A stretch of DNA of 64,000 nt from Eutreptiella sp. 'Long Island Sound 2002' (GCA_964036045.1 OZ038381.1:119180343-119244342), one strand, 5' to 3'; shown: positions 35,478-50,400, counted from the first letter of the stretch. Program-made: numbers and translations. Notes: generated by a model from the letters alone, not told the origin.

Positions 35478-38400
35478 TTGCGTGGCCCCTTGAGTTGGGG
35501 TTAGGGACTCGCAATCCACGCTTTGTTGTGTGGCCCCTTGAGTTGGGGTTAGGGACTCGCAATCCACGCTTTGTTGTGTGGCCCCTAGAGTTGGGGTTAG
35601 GGACTCGCAATCCACGCTTTGTTGCGTGGCCCCTTGACTTGGGGTTGGCGACTCGCAATCCACGCTTTGTTGCGTGGCCTCTTGAGTTGGGGTTAGGGAC
35701 TCGCAAACCACGCTTTGTTGCGTGGCCCCTTGAGTTGGGGTTAGGGACTCGCAATCCACGCTTTGTTGTGTGGCCCCTTGAGTTGGGGTTAGGGACTCGC
35801 AATCCACGCTTTGTTGCGTGGCCCCTTGAGTTGGGGTTAGGGACTCGCAATCCACGCTTTGTTGCGTGGCCCCTTGAGTTGGGGTTAGGGACTCGCAATC
35901 CACGCGTTGTTGTGTGGCCTCTTGAGTTGGGGTTAGGGACTCGCAAACCACGCTTTGTTGCGTGGCCCCTTGAGTTGGGGTTAGGGACTCGCAATCCACG
36001 CTTTGTTGCGTGGCCCCTTGAGTTGGGGTTAGGGACTCGCAATCCACGCTTTGTTGTGTGGCCTCTTGAGTTGGGGTTAGGGACTCGCAATCCACGCTTT
36101 GTTGCGTGGCCCCTTGAGTTGGGGTTAGGGACTCGCAATCCACGCTTTGTTGCATGGCCCTCTGAGTTGGGGTTAGGGACTCGCAATCCACGCTTTGTTG
36201 TGTGGCCTCTTGAGTTGGGTTAGGGACTCGCAAACCACGCTTTGTTCCGTGGCCCCTTGAGTTGGGGTTAGGGATTCGCAATCCACGCTTTGTTGTGTGG
36301 CCCCTTGAGTTGGGGTTAGGGACTCGCAATCCACGCTTTGTTGTGTGGCCCCCTGAGTTGGGGTTAGGGACTCGCAATCCACGCTTTGTTGGGTGGCCCC
36401 TTGAGTTGGGGTTAGAGACTTGTAATGCACGCTTTGTTGTGTGGCCCCTTGAGTTGGGGTTAGGGACTCGCAATCCGCGCTTTGTTGTGTGGCCACTTGA
36501 ATTGGGTTAGGGACTCGCAATCCACGCTTTGTTGTGTGGCACCTTGAGTTGGGGTTAGGGACTCGCAATTCCCGCTTTGTTGCGTGGCCCCTTGAGTTGG
36601 GGTTAGGGACTCCCAATCCACGCTTTGTTGCGTGGCCCCTTGAGTTGGGGTTAGGGACTCGCAATCCACGCTTTGTTGCATGGCCCCTTGGGTTGGGGTT
36701 AGGGACTCGCAATCCACGCTTTGTTGTGTGGCCTCTTGAGTTGGGTTAGGGACTCGCAAACCACGCTTTGTTGCGTGGCCCCTTGAGTTGGGGTTAGGGA
36801 CTCGCAATCCACGCTTTGTTGTGTGGCCCCTTGAGTTGGGGTTAGGGACTCGCAATCCACGCTTTGTTGCGTGGCCCCTTGAGTTGGGGTTAGGGACTCG
36901 CAATCCACGCTTTGTTGCGTGGCCCCTTGACTTGGGGTCGGCGACTCGCAATTCACGCTTTGTTGCGTGGCCCCTTGAGTTGGGGTTAGGGACTCGCAAT
37001 CCACGCTTTGTTGTGTGGCACGTTGAGTTGGGGTTAGGGACTCGCAATCCACGCTTTATTGTGTGGCCTCTTGAGTTGGGTTAGGGACTCGCAAACCACG
37101 CTTTGTTGCGTGGCCCCTTGAGTTGGGGTTAGGGACTCGCAATCCACGCTTTGTTGCGTGGCCCCTCGAGTTGGGGTTAGGGACTCGCAATCCACGCGTT
37201 GTTCTGTGGCCCCTTGAGTTGGGGTTAGGGACTCGCAATCCACGCTTTGTTGCGTGGCCCCTTGACTTGGGGTTGGCGACTCGCAATTCACGCTTTGTTG
37301 CGTGGCCCCTTGAGTTGGGGTTAGGGACTCACAATCCACGCTTTGTTGCGTGGCCCCTTGAGTTGGGGTTAGGGACTCGCAATCCACGCTTTGTTGTGTG
37401 GCCTCTTGAGTTGGGGTTAGGGACTCGCAAACCACGCTTTGTTGCGTGGCCCCTTGAGTTGGGGTTAGGGACTCGCAATCCACGCTTTGTTGCATGGCCC
37501 CTTGAGTTGGGGTTAGGGACTCGCAATCCACGCTTTGTTGCATGGCCCCTTGAGTTGGGGTTAGGGACTCGCAATCCACGCTTTGTTGCGTGGCCTCTTG
37601 AGTTGGGGTTAGGGACTCGCAAACCACGCTTTGTTGCGTGGCCCCTTGAGTTGGGGTTAGGGACTCGCAATCCACGCTTTGTTGTGTGGCCCCTTGAGTT
37701 GGGGTTACGGACTCGCAATCCACGCTTTGTTGCGTGGCCCCTTGACTTGGGGTTGGCGACTCGCAATTCACGCTTTGTTGCGTGGCCCCTTGAGTTGGGG
37801 TTAGGGACTCGCAATCCACGCTTTGTTGTGTGGCACGTTGAGTTGGGGTTAGGGACTCGCAATCCACGCGTTGTTGTGTGGCCCCTTGAGTTGGGGTTAG
37901 GGACTCGCAATCCACGCTTTGTTGTGTGGCCCCTTGAGTTGGGGTTAGGGACTCGCAATCCACGCTTTGTTGTGTGGCCCCTTGAGTTGGGGTTAGGGAC
38001 TCGCAATCCACGCTTTGTTGCGTGGCCCCTTGAGTTGGGGTTAGGGACTCGCAATCCACGCTTTGTTGTGTGGCCCCTTGAATTGGGGTTACGGACTCGC
38101 AATCCACGCTTTGTTGCGTGGCCCCTTGACTTGGGGTTGGCGACTCGCAATTCACGCTTTGTTGCGTGGCCCCTTGAGTTGGGGTTAGGGACTCGCAATC
38201 CACGCTTTGTTGCATGGCCCCTTGAGTTGGGGTTAGGGACTCGCAATCCACGCGTTGTTGTGTGGCCCCTTGAGTTGGGGTTAGGGACTCGCAATCCACG
38301 CTTTGTTGCGTGGCCCCTTGACTTGGGGTTGGCGACTCGCAATTCACGCTTTGTTGTGTGGCCCCTTGAGTTGGGGTTAGGGACTCGCAATCCACGCTTT

Positions 38401-41400
38401 GTTGCGTGGCCCCTTGACTTGGGGTTGGCGACTCGCAATTCACGCTTTGTTGCGTGGCCCCTTGAGTTGGGGTTAGGGACTCGCAATCCACGCTTCCTTG
38501 CGTGGCCCCTTGAGTTGGGGTTAGGGACTCGCAATCCACGCTTTGTTGTGTGGCCTCTTGAGTTGGGGTTAGGGACTCGCAAACCACGCTTTGTTGCGTG
38601 GCCCCTTGAGTTGGGGTTAGGGACTCGCAATCCACGCTTTGTTGGGTGGCCCCTTGAGTTGGGGTTAGGGACTCGCAATCCACGCTTTGTTGTGTGGCCC
38701 CTTGATTTGGGGTTAGGGACTCGCAATCCACGCTTTGTTGCGTGGCCCCTTCAGTTGGGGTTGGGGACTCGCAATCCACGCTTTGTTGTGTGGCCCCTTG
38801 AGTTGGGGTTAGGGACTCGCAATCCACGCTTTGTTGCGTGGCCCCTTGACTTGGGGTTAGGGACTCGCAATCCACGCTTTGTTGCATGGCCCCTTGAGTT
38901 GGGGTTAGGGACTCGCAATCCACGCTTTGTTGCGTGGCCCCTTGAGTTGGGGTTAGGGACTCGCAATCCACGGTTTGTTGTGTGGCCCCTTGAGTTGGGG
39001 TTACGGACTCGCAATCCACGCTTTGTTGCGTGGCCCCTTGACTTGGGGTTGGCGACTCGCAATTCGCGCTTTGTTGCGTGGCCCCTTGAGTTGGGGTTAG
39101 GGACTCGCAATCCACGCTTTGTTGCGTGGCCCCTTGACTTGGGGTTGGCGACTCGCAATTCACGCTTTGTTGCGTGGCCCCTTGAGTTGGGGTTAGGGAC
39201 TCACAATCCACGGTTTGTTGTGTGGCCCCTTGAGTTGGGGTTAGGGACTCGCAATCCACGGTTTGTTGTGTGGCCCCTTGAGTTGGGGTTGGCGACTCGC
39301 AATCCACGCTTTGTTGCGTGGCCCCTTGAGTTGGGGTTAGGGACTCGCAATCCACGGTTTGTTGCGTGGCCCCTTGAGTTGGGGTTAGGGACTCGCAATC
39401 CACGGTTTGTTGTGTGGCCCCTTGAGTTGGGGTTAGGGACTCGCAATCCACGCTTTGTTGTGTGGCCCCTTGAGTTGGGGTTGGCGACTCGCAATCCACG
39501 CTTTGTTGTGTGGCCCCTTGAGTTGGGGTTGGCGACTCGCAATCCACGGTTTGTTGCGTGGCCCCTTGAGTTGGGGTTAGGGGCTCGCAATCCACGCTTT
39601 GTTGTGTGGCCCCTTGAGTTGGGGTTGGCGACTCGCAATCCACGCTTTGTTGCGTGGCCCCTTGAGTTGGGGTTAGGGACTCCCAATCCACGCTTTGTTG
39701 TGTGGCCTCTTGAGTTGGGTTAGGGACTCGCAAACCACGCTTTGTTGCGTGGCCCCTTGAGTTGGGGTTAGGGACTCGCAATCCACGCTTTGTTGCGTGG
39801 CCCCTTGAGTTGGGGTTAGGGACTCGCAATCCACGCTTTGTTGTGTGGCCCCTTGAGTTGGGGTTACGGACTCGCAATCCACGCTTTGTTGCGTGGCCCC
39901 TTGAGTTGGGGTTAGGGACTCGCAATCCACACTTTGTTGCGTGGCCCCTTGAGTTGGGGTTGGCGACTCGCAATTCACGCTTTGTTGCGTGGCCCCGTGA
40001 GTTGGGGTTGGCGACTCGCAATTCACGCTTTGTTGCGTGGCCCCTTGAGTTGGGGTTGGCGACTCGCAATCCACGCTTTGTTGCGTGGCCCCTTGAGTTG
40101 GGGTTAGGGACTCGCAATCCACGGTTTGTTGCGTAGCCCCTTGAGTTGGGGTTAGGGACTCCCAATCCACGCTTTGTTGTGTGGCACCTTGAGTCGGGGT
40201 TAGGGACTCGCAATCCACGCTTTGTTGCGTGGCCCCTTGAGTTGGGGTCAGGGACTCGCAATCCACGCTTTGTTGCGTGGCCCCTTGAGTTGGGGTTAGG
40301 GACTCGCAATCCACGGTTTGTTGCGTGGCACCTTGAGTTGGGGTTAGGGACTCGTAATCCACGCTTTGTTGTGTGGCCCCTTGAGTTGGGGTTAGGGACC
40401 TTGAATCCGCGCTTTGTTGTGTGGCCCCTTGAGTTGGGGTTACGGACTTGCAATTCCCGCTTTGTTGCGTGGCCCCTTGAGTTGGGGTTAGGGACTCGCA
40501 ATCCACGCTTTGTTGCGTGGCCCCTTGAGTTGGGGTTGGGGACTCGCAATCCACACTTTGTTGTGTGGCCCCTTGAGTTGGGGTTAGGGATTCGCAATCC
40601 ACGCTTTGTTGTGTGGCACGTTCAGTTGGGGTTAGGGACTCGCAATCCACGCTTTGTTGCGCGGCCGCTTGAGTCGGGGTTAGGGATTCGCGATCCACGC
40701 TTTGTTGTGTGGCACGTTTAGTTGGGGTTAGGGACTCGCAATCCACGCTTTGTTGTCCGGCCCCTTGAGTTGGGGTTAGGGACTCGCAATCCACGCTTTG
40801 TTGCGTGGCCCCTTGAGTTGGGGTTGGGGACTCGCAATCCACGCTTTGTTGCGTGGCCCCTTGAGTTGGGGTTAGGGACTCGCAATCCACGCTTCGTTGC
40901 GTGGCCCCTTGATTTGGGGTCAGGGGCTCGCAATCCACGCTTTGTTGTGTGGCCCCTTGATTTGGGGTTAGGGACTCACAATCCACGCTTTGTTGCGTGG
41001 CCCCTTGAGTTGGGGTTAGGGACTCGCAATCCACGCTTTGTTGTGTGGCCCCTTGAGTTGGGGTTAGGGACTTGTAATCCACGCTTTGTTGTTTGGCCCC
41101 TTGAGTTGGGGTTAGGGAGTCGCAATCCACGCTTTGTTGCGTGGCCCCTTCAATTGGGGTTGGGGACTCGCAATCCACACTTTGTTGTGTGGCCCCTTGA
41201 GTTGGGGTTAGGGACTCGCAATCCACGCTTTGTTGCATGGCCCCTTGAGTTGGGGTTAGTGATTCTCAATCCACGCTTTGTTGTGTGGCACGTTGAGTTG
41301 GGGTTAGGGACTCGCAATCCACGCTTTGCTGTGTGGCACGTTGAGTTGGGGTTAGGGACTCGCAATCCAGGCTTTGTTGCGTGGCCCCTTGAGTTGGGGT

Positions 41401-44400
41401 TAGGGACTCGCAATCCACGCTTTGTTGTGTGGCCCCTTGAGTTGGGGTTAGGGACTCACAATCCACGCTTTGTTGCGTGGTCTCTTGAGCTGGGTTAGGG
41501 ACTCGCAAACCACGCTTTGTTGTGTGGCCCCTTGAGTTGGGGTTAGGGACTCGCAATCCACGCTTTATTGTGTGGGCCCCTGAGTTGGGGTTAGGGACTC
41601 GCAATCCACGCTTTGTTGTGTGGCCCTTTGAGTTGGGGTTAGGGACTCGCAATCCACGCTTTGTTGCATGGCCCTTGGAGTTGGGGTTAGGGACTCCCAA
41701 TCCACGCTTTCTTGTGTGGCCCCTTGAGTTGGGGTTAGGGACTCACAATCCACGCTCTGTTGTGTGGCCCCTTGAGTTGGGGTTAGGGACTCGCAATCCA
41801 CGCTTTGTTGCGTGGCCCCTTGAGTTGGGGTTAGGGACTCGCAATCCACGCTTTGTTGTGTGGCCCCTTGAGTTGGGGTTAGGGACTCGCAATCCACGCT
41901 TTGTTGCGTGGCCCCTTGACTTGGGGTTGGCGACTCGCAATTCACGCTTTGTTGCGTGGCCCCTTGATTTGGGGTTAGGGACTCGCAATCCACGCTTTGT
42001 TGCGTGGCCCCTTCAGTTGGGGTTGGGGACTCGCAATCCACGCTTTGTTGTGTGGCCCCTTGAGTTGGGGTTAGGGACTCGCAATCCACGCTTTGTTGCG
42101 TGGCCCCTTGACTTGGGGTTAGGGACTCGCAATCCACGCTTTGTTGCATGGCCCCTTGAGTTGGGGTTAGGGACTCGCAATCCACGCTTTGTTGCGTGGC
42201 CCCTTGAGTTGGGGTTAGGGACTCGCAATCCACGCTTTGTTGTGTCGCCCCTTGAGTTGGGGTTACGGACTCGCAATCCACGCTTTGTTGCGTGGCCCCT
42301 TGACTTGGGGTTGGCGACTCGCAATTCGCGCTTTGTTGCGTGGCCCCTTGAATTGGGGTTAGGGACTCGCAATCCACGCTTTGTTGCGTGGCCCCTTGAG
42401 TTGGGGTTGGCGACTCGCAATCCACGCTTTGTTGCGTGGCCCCTTGAGTTGGGGTTAGGGACTCGCAATCCACGGTTTGTTGTGTGGCCCCTTGAGTTGG
42501 GGTTAGGGACTCGCAATCCACGCTTTGTTGTGTGGCCCCTTGAGTTGGGGTTGGCGACTCGCAATCCACGCTTTGTTGCGTGGCCCCTTGAGTTGGGGTT
42601 AGGGACTCGCAATCCACGGTTTGTTGCGTGGGCCCTTGAGTTGGGGTTAGGGACTCGCAATCCACGGTTTGTTGTGTGGCCCCTTGAGTTGGGGTTATGG
42701 ACTCGCAATCCACGCTTTGTTGTGTGGCCCCTTGAGTTGGGGTTGGCGACTCGCAATCCACGCTTTGTTGTGTGGCCCCTTGAGTTGGGGTTGGCGACTC
42801 GCAATCCACTCTTTGTTGCGTGGCCCCTTGAGTTGGGGTTAGGGACTCGCAATCCACGGTTTGTTGCGTGGCCCCTTGAGTTGGGGTTAGGGACTCGCAA
42901 TCCACGGTTTGTTGTGTGGCCCCTTGAGTTGGGGTTAGGGGTTCGCAATCCACGCTTTGTTGTGTGGCCCCTTGAGTTGGGGTTGGCGACTCGCAATCCA
43001 CGCTTTGTTGCGTGGCCCCTTGAGTTGGGGTTAGGGACTCCCAATCCACGCTTTGTTGTGTGGCCTCTTGAGTTGGGTTAGGGACTCGCAAACCACGCTT
43101 TGTTGCGTGGCCCCCTGAGTTGGGGTTAGGGACTCGCAATCCACGCTTTGTTGCGTGGCCCCTTGAGTTGGGGTTAGGGACTCGCAATCCACGCTTTGTT
43201 GTGTGGCCCCTTGAGTTGGGGTTACGGACTCGCAATCCACGCTTTGTTGCCTGGCCCCTTGAGTTGGGGTTAGGGACTCGCAATCCACACTTTGTTGCGT
43301 GGCCCCTTGAGTTGGGGTTGGCGACTCGCAATTCACGCTTTGTTGCGTGGCCCCTTGAGTTGGGGTTGGCGACTCGCAATCCACGCTTTGTTGCGTGGCC
43401 CCTTGAGTTGGGGTTAGGGACTCGCAATCCACGGTTTGTTGCGTAGCCCCTTGAGTTGGGGTTAGGGACTCCCAATCCACGCTTTGTTGTGTGGCACCTT
43501 GAGTCGGGGTTAGGGACTCGCAATCCACGCTTTGTTGCGTGGCCCCTTGAGTTGGGGTCAGGGACTCGCAATCCACGCTTTGTTGCGTGGCCCCTTGAGT
43601 TGGGGTTAGGGACTCGCAATCCACGCTTTGTGCCGTGGCACCTTGAGTTGGGGCTAGGGACTCGTAATCCACGCTTTGTTGTGTGGCCCCTTGAGTTGGG
43701 GTTAGGGACCTTGAATCCGCGCTTTGTTGTGTGGCCCCTTGAGTTGGGGTTACGGACTCGCAATTCCCGCTTTGTTGCGTGGCCCCTTGAGTTGGGTTTA
43801 GGGACTCGCAATCCACGCTTTGTTGCGTGGCCCCTTGAGTTGGGGTTGGGGACTCGCAATCCACACTTTGTTGTGTGGCCCCTTGAGTTGGGGTTAGGGA
43901 TTCGCAATCCACGCTTTGTTGTGTGGCACGTTCAGTTGGGGTTAGGGACTCGCAATCCACGCTTTGTTGCGTGGCCGCTTGAGTCGGGGTTAGGGATTCG
44001 CAATCCACGCTTTGTTGTGTGGCACGTTTAGTTGGGGTTAGGGACTCGCAATCCACGCTTTGTTGTCCGGCCCCTTGAGTTGGGGTTAGGGACTCGCAAT
44101 CCACGCTTTGTTGCGTGGCCCCTTGAGTTGGGGTTGGGGACTCGCAATCCACGCTTTGTTGTGTGGCCCCTTGAGTTGGGGTTAGGGACTCGCAATCCAC
44201 GCTTTGTTGCGTGGCCCCTTGAGTTGGGGTTAGGGACTTGCAATCCACGCTTTGTTGCGTGGCCCCTTGATTTGGGGTCAGGGGCTCGCAATCCACGCTT
44301 TGTTGTGTGGCCCCTTGATTTGGGGTTAGGGACTCACAATCCACGCTTTGTTGTGTGGCCCCTTGAGTTGGGGTTAGGGACTTGTAATCCACGCTTTGTT

Positions 44401-47400
44401 GTGTGGCCCCTTGAGTTGGGGTTAGGGAGTCGCAATCCACGCTTTGTTGCGTGGCCCCTTCAATTGGGGTTGGGGACTTGCAATCCACATCTTGTTGTGT
44501 GGCCCCTTGAGTTGGGGTTAGGGACTCGCAATCCACGCTTTGTTGCATGGCCCCTTGAGTTGGGGTTAGTGATTCTCAATCCACGCTTTGTTGTGTGGCA
44601 CGTTGAGTTGGGGTTAGGGACTCGCAATCCACGCTCTGCTGTATGGCACGTTGAGTTGGGGTTAGGGACTCGCAATCCAGGCTTTGTTGCGTGGCCCCTT
44701 GAGTTGGGGTTAGGGACTCGCAATCCACGCTTTGTTGTGTGGCCCCTTGAGTTGGGGTTAGGGACTCACAATCCACGCTTTGTTGCGTGGTCTCTTGAGC
44801 TGGGTTAGGGACTCGCAAACCACGCTTTGTTGTGTGGCCCCTTGACTTGGGGTTCGGTACTCGCAATCCACGCTTTGTTGCGTGGCCCCTTGAGTTGGGG
44901 TTAGGGACTCGCAATCCACACTTTGTTGTGTGGCCCCTTGAGTTGGGGTTAGGGACCATGAATCCGCGCTTTGTTGTGTGGCCCCTTGAGTTGGGGTTAG
45001 GGACTCGCAATCCACGCTTTGTTGCGTGGCCCCTTGAGTTGGGGTTGGGGACTCGCAATCCACACTTTGTTGTGTGGCCCCTTGAGTTGGGGTTAGGGAC
45101 TCGCAATCCACGATTTGTTCCGTGGCCCCTTGAGTTGGGGTTAGGGATTCGCAATCCACGCTTCGTTGTGTGGCCCCTTGAGTTGGGGTTAGGGACTCGC
45201 AATCCACGCTTTGTTGCGTGGCCCCTTGAGTTGGGGTTAGGGACTCGCAATCCACGCTTTGTTGGGTGGCCCCTTGAGTTGGGGTTAGAGACTTGTAATC
45301 CACGCTTTGTTGTGTGGCCCCTTGAGTTGGGGTTAGGGACTCGCAATCCGCGCTTTGTTGTGTGGCCACTTGAATTGGGTTAGGGACTCGCAATCCACGG
45401 TTTGTTGTGTGGCACCTTGAGTTGGGGTTAGGGCCTCCCAATCCACGCTTTGTTGCATGGCCCCTTGAGTTGGGGTTAGGGACTCGCAATCCACGCTTTG
45501 TTGTGTGGCCTCTTGAGTTGGGTTAGGGACTCGCAAACCACGCTTTGTTGCGTGGCCCCTTGAGTTGGGGTTAGGGACTCGCAATCCACGCTTTGTTGTG
45601 TGGCCCCTTGAGTTGGGGTTAGGGACTCGCAATCCACGCTTTGTTGTGTGGCCCCTTGAGTTGGGGTTAGGGACTCGCAATCCACGCTTTGTTGCGTGGC
45701 CCCTTGAGTTGGGGTTAGGGACTCGCAATCCACGCTTTGTTGCGTGGCCCCTTGAGTTGGGGTTGGCGACTCGCGATTCACGCTTTGTTGCGTGGCCCCT
45801 TGAGTTGGGGTTAGGGACTCGCAATCCATGCTTTGTTGCGTGGCCCCTTGAGTTGGGGTTAGGGACTCGCAATCCACGCTTTGTTGTGTGGCCTCTTGAG
45901 TTGGGTTAGGGACTCGCAAACCACGCTTTGTTGCGTGGCACCTTGAGTTGGGGTTAGGGACTCGCAATCCACGCTTTGTTGCGTGGCCCCTTGAGTTGGG
46001 GTTAGGGACTCGCAATCCACGCGTTGTTGTGTGGCCCCTTGAGTTGGGGTTAGGGACTCGCAATCCACGTTCTGTTGCGTGGCCCCTTGACTTGGGGTTG
46101 GCGACTCGCAATTCACGCTTTCTTGCGTGGCCCCTTGAGTTGGGGTTAGGGACTCGCAATCCACGCTTTGTTGCGTGGCCCCTTGAGTTGGGGTTAGGGA
46201 CTCGCAATCCACGCTTTGTTGTGTGGCCTCTTGAGTTGGGGTTAGGGACTCGCAAACCACGCTTTGTTGCGTGGCCCCTTGAGTTGGGGTTAGGGACTCG
46301 CAATCCACGCTTTGTTGCGTGGCCCCTTGAGTTGGGGTTAGGGACTCGCAATCCACGCTTTGTTGTGTGGCCTCTTGAGTTGGGGTTAGGGACTCGCAAT
46401 CCACGCTTTGTTGTGTGGCCCCTTGAGTTGGGGTTAGGGACTCGCAATCCACGCTTTGTTGCGTGGCCCCCTGAGTTGGGGTTAGGGACTCGCAATCCAC
46501 GCTTTGTTGGGTGGCCCCTTGAGTTGGGGTTAGAGACTTGTAATGCACGCTTTGTTGTGTGGCCCCTTGAGTTGGGGTTAGGGACTCGCAATCCACGCTT
46601 TGTTGTGTGGCCCCTTGAGTTGGGGTTAGGGACTCGCAATCCACGCTTTGTTGCGTGGCCCCCTGAGTTGGGGTTAGGGACTCGCAATCCACGCTTTGTT
46701 GGGTGGCCCCTTGAGTTGGGGTTAGAGACTTGTAATGCACGCTTTGTTGTGTGGCCCCTTGAGTTGGGGTTAGGGACTCGCAATCCGCGCTTTGTTGTGT
46801 GGCCACTTGAATTGGGTTAGGGACTCGCAATCCACGGTTTGTTGTGTGGCACCTTGAGTTGGGGTTAGGGCCTCCCAATCCACGCTTTGTTGCATGGCCC
46901 CTTGAGTTGGGGTTAGGGACTCGCAATCCACGCTTTGTTGTGTGGCCTCTTGAGTTGGGTTAGGGACTCGCAAACCACGCTTTGTTGTGTGGCCCCTTGA
47001 GTTGGGGTTAGGGACTCGCAATCCACGCTTTGTTGTGTGGCCCCTTGAGTTGGGGTTAGGGACTCGCAATCCACGCTTTGTTGTGTGGCCCCTTGAGTTG
47101 GGGTTAGGGACTCGCAATCCACGCTTTGTTGCGTGGCCCCTTGACTTGGGGTTGGCGACTCGCAATTCACGCTTTGTTGCGTGGCCCCTTGAGTTGGGGT
47201 TAGGGACTCGCAATCCACGCTTTGTTGCGTGGCCCCTTGAGTTGGGGTTAGGGACTCGCAATCCACGCTTTGTTGTGTGGCCTCTTGAGTTGGGTTAGGG
47301 ACTCGCAAACCACGCTTTGTTGCGTGGCACCTTGAGTTGGGGTTAGGGACTCGCAATCCACGCTTTGTTGCGTGGCCCCTTGAGTTGGGGTTAGGGACTC

Positions 47401-50400
47401 GCAATCCACGCGTTGTTGTGTGGCCCCTTGAGTTGGGGTTAGGGACTCGCAATCCACGTTCCGTTGCGTGGCCCCTTGACTTGGGGTTGGCGACTCGCAA
47501 TTCACGCTATGTTGCGTGGCCCCTTGAGTTGGGGTTAGGGACTCGCAATCCACGCTTTGTTGCGTGGCCCCTTGAGTTGGGGTTAGGGACTCGCAATCCA
47601 CGCTTTGTTGTGTGGCCTCTTGAGTTGGGGTTAGGGACTCGCAAACCACGCTTTGTTGCGTGGCCCCTTGAGTTGGGGTTAGGGACTCGCAATCCACGCT
47701 TTGTTGCGTGGCCCCTTGAGTTGGGGTTAGGGACTCGCAATCCACGCTTTGTTGTGTGGCCTCTTGAGTTGGGGTTAGGGACTCGCAATCCACGCTTTGT
47801 TGCGTGGCCCCTTGAGTTGGGGTTAGGGACTCGCAATCCACGCTTTGTTGCATGGCCCTCTGAGTTGGGGTTAGGGACTCGCAATCCACGCTTTGTTGTG
47901 TGGCCTCTTGAGTTGGGTTAGGGACTCGCAATCCACGCTTTGTTGTGTGGCCCCTTGAGTTGGGGTTAGGGACTCGCAATCCACGCTTTGTTGCGTGGCC
48001 CCCTGAGTTGGGGTTAGGGACTCGCAATCCACGCTTTGTTGTGTGGCCCCTTGAGTTGGGGTTAGGGACTCGCAATCCACGCTTTGTTGCGTGGCCCCCT
48101 GAGTTGGGGTTAGGGACTCGCAATCCACGCTTTGTTGGGTGGCCCCTTGAGTTGGGGTTAGAGACTTGTAATGCACGCTTTGTTGCGTGGCCCCTTGAGT
48201 TGGGGTTAGGGACTCGCAATCCGCGCTTTGTTGTGTGGCCACTTGAATTGGGTTAGGGACTCGCAATCCACGCTTTGTTGTGTGGCACCTTGAGTTGGGG
48301 TTAGGGACTCGCAATTCCCGCTTTGTGGCGTGGCCCCTTGAGTTGGGGTTAGGGACTCCCAATCCACGCTTTGTTGCGTGGCCCCTTGAGTTGGGGTTAG
48401 GGACTCGCAATCCACGCTTTGTTGCATGGCCCCTTGGGCTGGGGTTAGGGACTCGCAATCCACGCTTTGTTGTGTGGCCTCTTGAGTTGGGTTAGGGACT
48501 CGCAAACCACGCTTTGTTGCGTGGCCCCTTGAGTTGGGGTTAGGGACTCGCAATCCACGCTTTGTTGTGTGGCCCCTTGAGTTGGGGTTAGGGACTCGCA
48601 ATCCACGCTTTGTTGTGTGGCCCCTTGAGTTGGGGTTAGGGACTCGCAATCCACGCTTTGTTGCGTGGCCCCTTGACTTGGGGTTGGCGACTCGCAATCC
48701 ACGCTTTGTTGTGTGGCACGTTGAGTTGGGGTTAGGGACTCGCAATCCACGCTTTGTTGTGTGGCCTCTTGAGTTGGGTTAGGGACTCGCAAACCACGCT
48801 TTGTTGCGTGGCCCCTTGAGTTGGGGTTAGGGACTCGCAATCCACGCTTTGTTGCGTGGCCCCTCGAGTTGGGGTTAGGGACTCGCAATCCACGCGTTGT
48901 TCTGTGGCCCCTTGAGTTGGGGTTAGGGACTCGCAATCCACGCTTTGTTGTGTGGCCCCTTGACTTGGGGTTGGCGACTCGCAATTCACGCTTTGTTGCG
49001 TGGCCCCTTGAGTTGGGGTTAGGGACTCACAATCCACGCTTTGTTGCGTGGCCCCTTGAGTTGGGGTTAGGGACTCGCAATCCACGCTTTGCTGTGTGGC
49101 CTCTTGAGTTGGGGTTAGGGACTCGCAAACCACGCTTTGTTGCGTGGCCCCTTGAGTTGGGGTTAGGGACTCGCAATCCACGCTTTGTTGCGTGGCCCCT
49201 TGAGTTGGGGTTAGGGACTCGCAATCCACGCTTTGTTGCATGGCCCCTTGAGTTGGGGTTAGGGACTCGCAATCCACGCTTTGTTGCGTGGCCCCTTGAC
49301 TTGGGGTTGGCGACTCGCAATTCACGCTTTGTTGCGTGGCCCCTTGAGTTGGGGTTAGGGACTCGCAATCCACGCTTTGTTGTCCGGCCCCTTGAGTTGG
49401 GTTAGGGACTCGCAAACCACGCTTTGTTGCGTGGCCGCTTGAGTTGGGGTTAGGGACTCGCAATCCACGCTTTGTTGCATGGCCCCTTGAGTTGGGGTTA
49501 GGGACTCGCAATCCACGCGTTGTTGTGTGGCCCCTTGAGTTGGGGTTAGGGACTCGCAATCCACGCTTTGTTGCGTGGCCCCTTGACTTGGGGTTGGCGA
49601 CTCGCAATTCACGCTTTGTTGTGTGGCCCCTTGAATTGGGGTTAGGGACTCGCAATCCACGCTTTGTTGCTCGGCCCCTTGACTTGGGGTTGGCGACTCG
49701 CAATTCACGCTTTGTTGCGTGGCCCCTTGAGTTGGGGTTAGGGACTCGCAATCCACGCTTTGTTGTGTGGCCCCTTGAGTTGGGGTTACGGACTCGCAAT
49801 CCACGCTTTGTTGTGTGCCCTCTTGAGTTGGGGTTAGGGACTCGCAAACCACGCTTTGTTGCGTGGCCCCTTGAGTTGGGGTTAGGGACTCGCAATCCAC
49901 GCTTTGTTGCGTGGCCCCTTGAGTTGGGGTTAGGGACTCGCAATCCACGCTTTGTTGTGTGGCCCCTTGAGTTGGGGTTAGGGACTCGGAATCCACGCTT
50001 TGTTGCGTGGCCCCTTGACTTGGGGTTGCCGACTCGCAATTCACGCTTTGTTGCGTGGCCCCTTGATTTGGGGTTAGGGACTCGCAATCCACGCTTTGTT
50101 GCGTGGCCCCTTCAGTTGGGGTTGGGGACTCGCAATCCACGCTTTGTTGTGTGGCCCCTTGAGTTGGGGTTAGGGACTCGCAATCCACGCTTTGTTGCGT
50201 GGCCCCTTGACTTGGGGTTAGGGACTCGCAATCCACGCTTTGTTGCATGGCCCCTTGAGTTGGGGTTAGGGACTCGCAATCCACGCTTTGTTGCGTGGCC
50301 CCTTGAGTTGGGGTTAGGGACTCGCAATCCACGCTTTGTTGTGTGGCCCCTTGAGTTGGGGTTACGGACTCGCAATCCACGCTTTGTTGCGTGGCCCCTT

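Noticed and set aside
37034-40597. A 1,187-codon minus-strand open frame, and dozens of similar long open frames across the array, as repeat-protein genes
   Set aside because: They follow from a stop-free 48-base period. Frames on both strands are open over the same DNA, 47-base monomers shift them, and no start context, intron or non-repeat domain is present.
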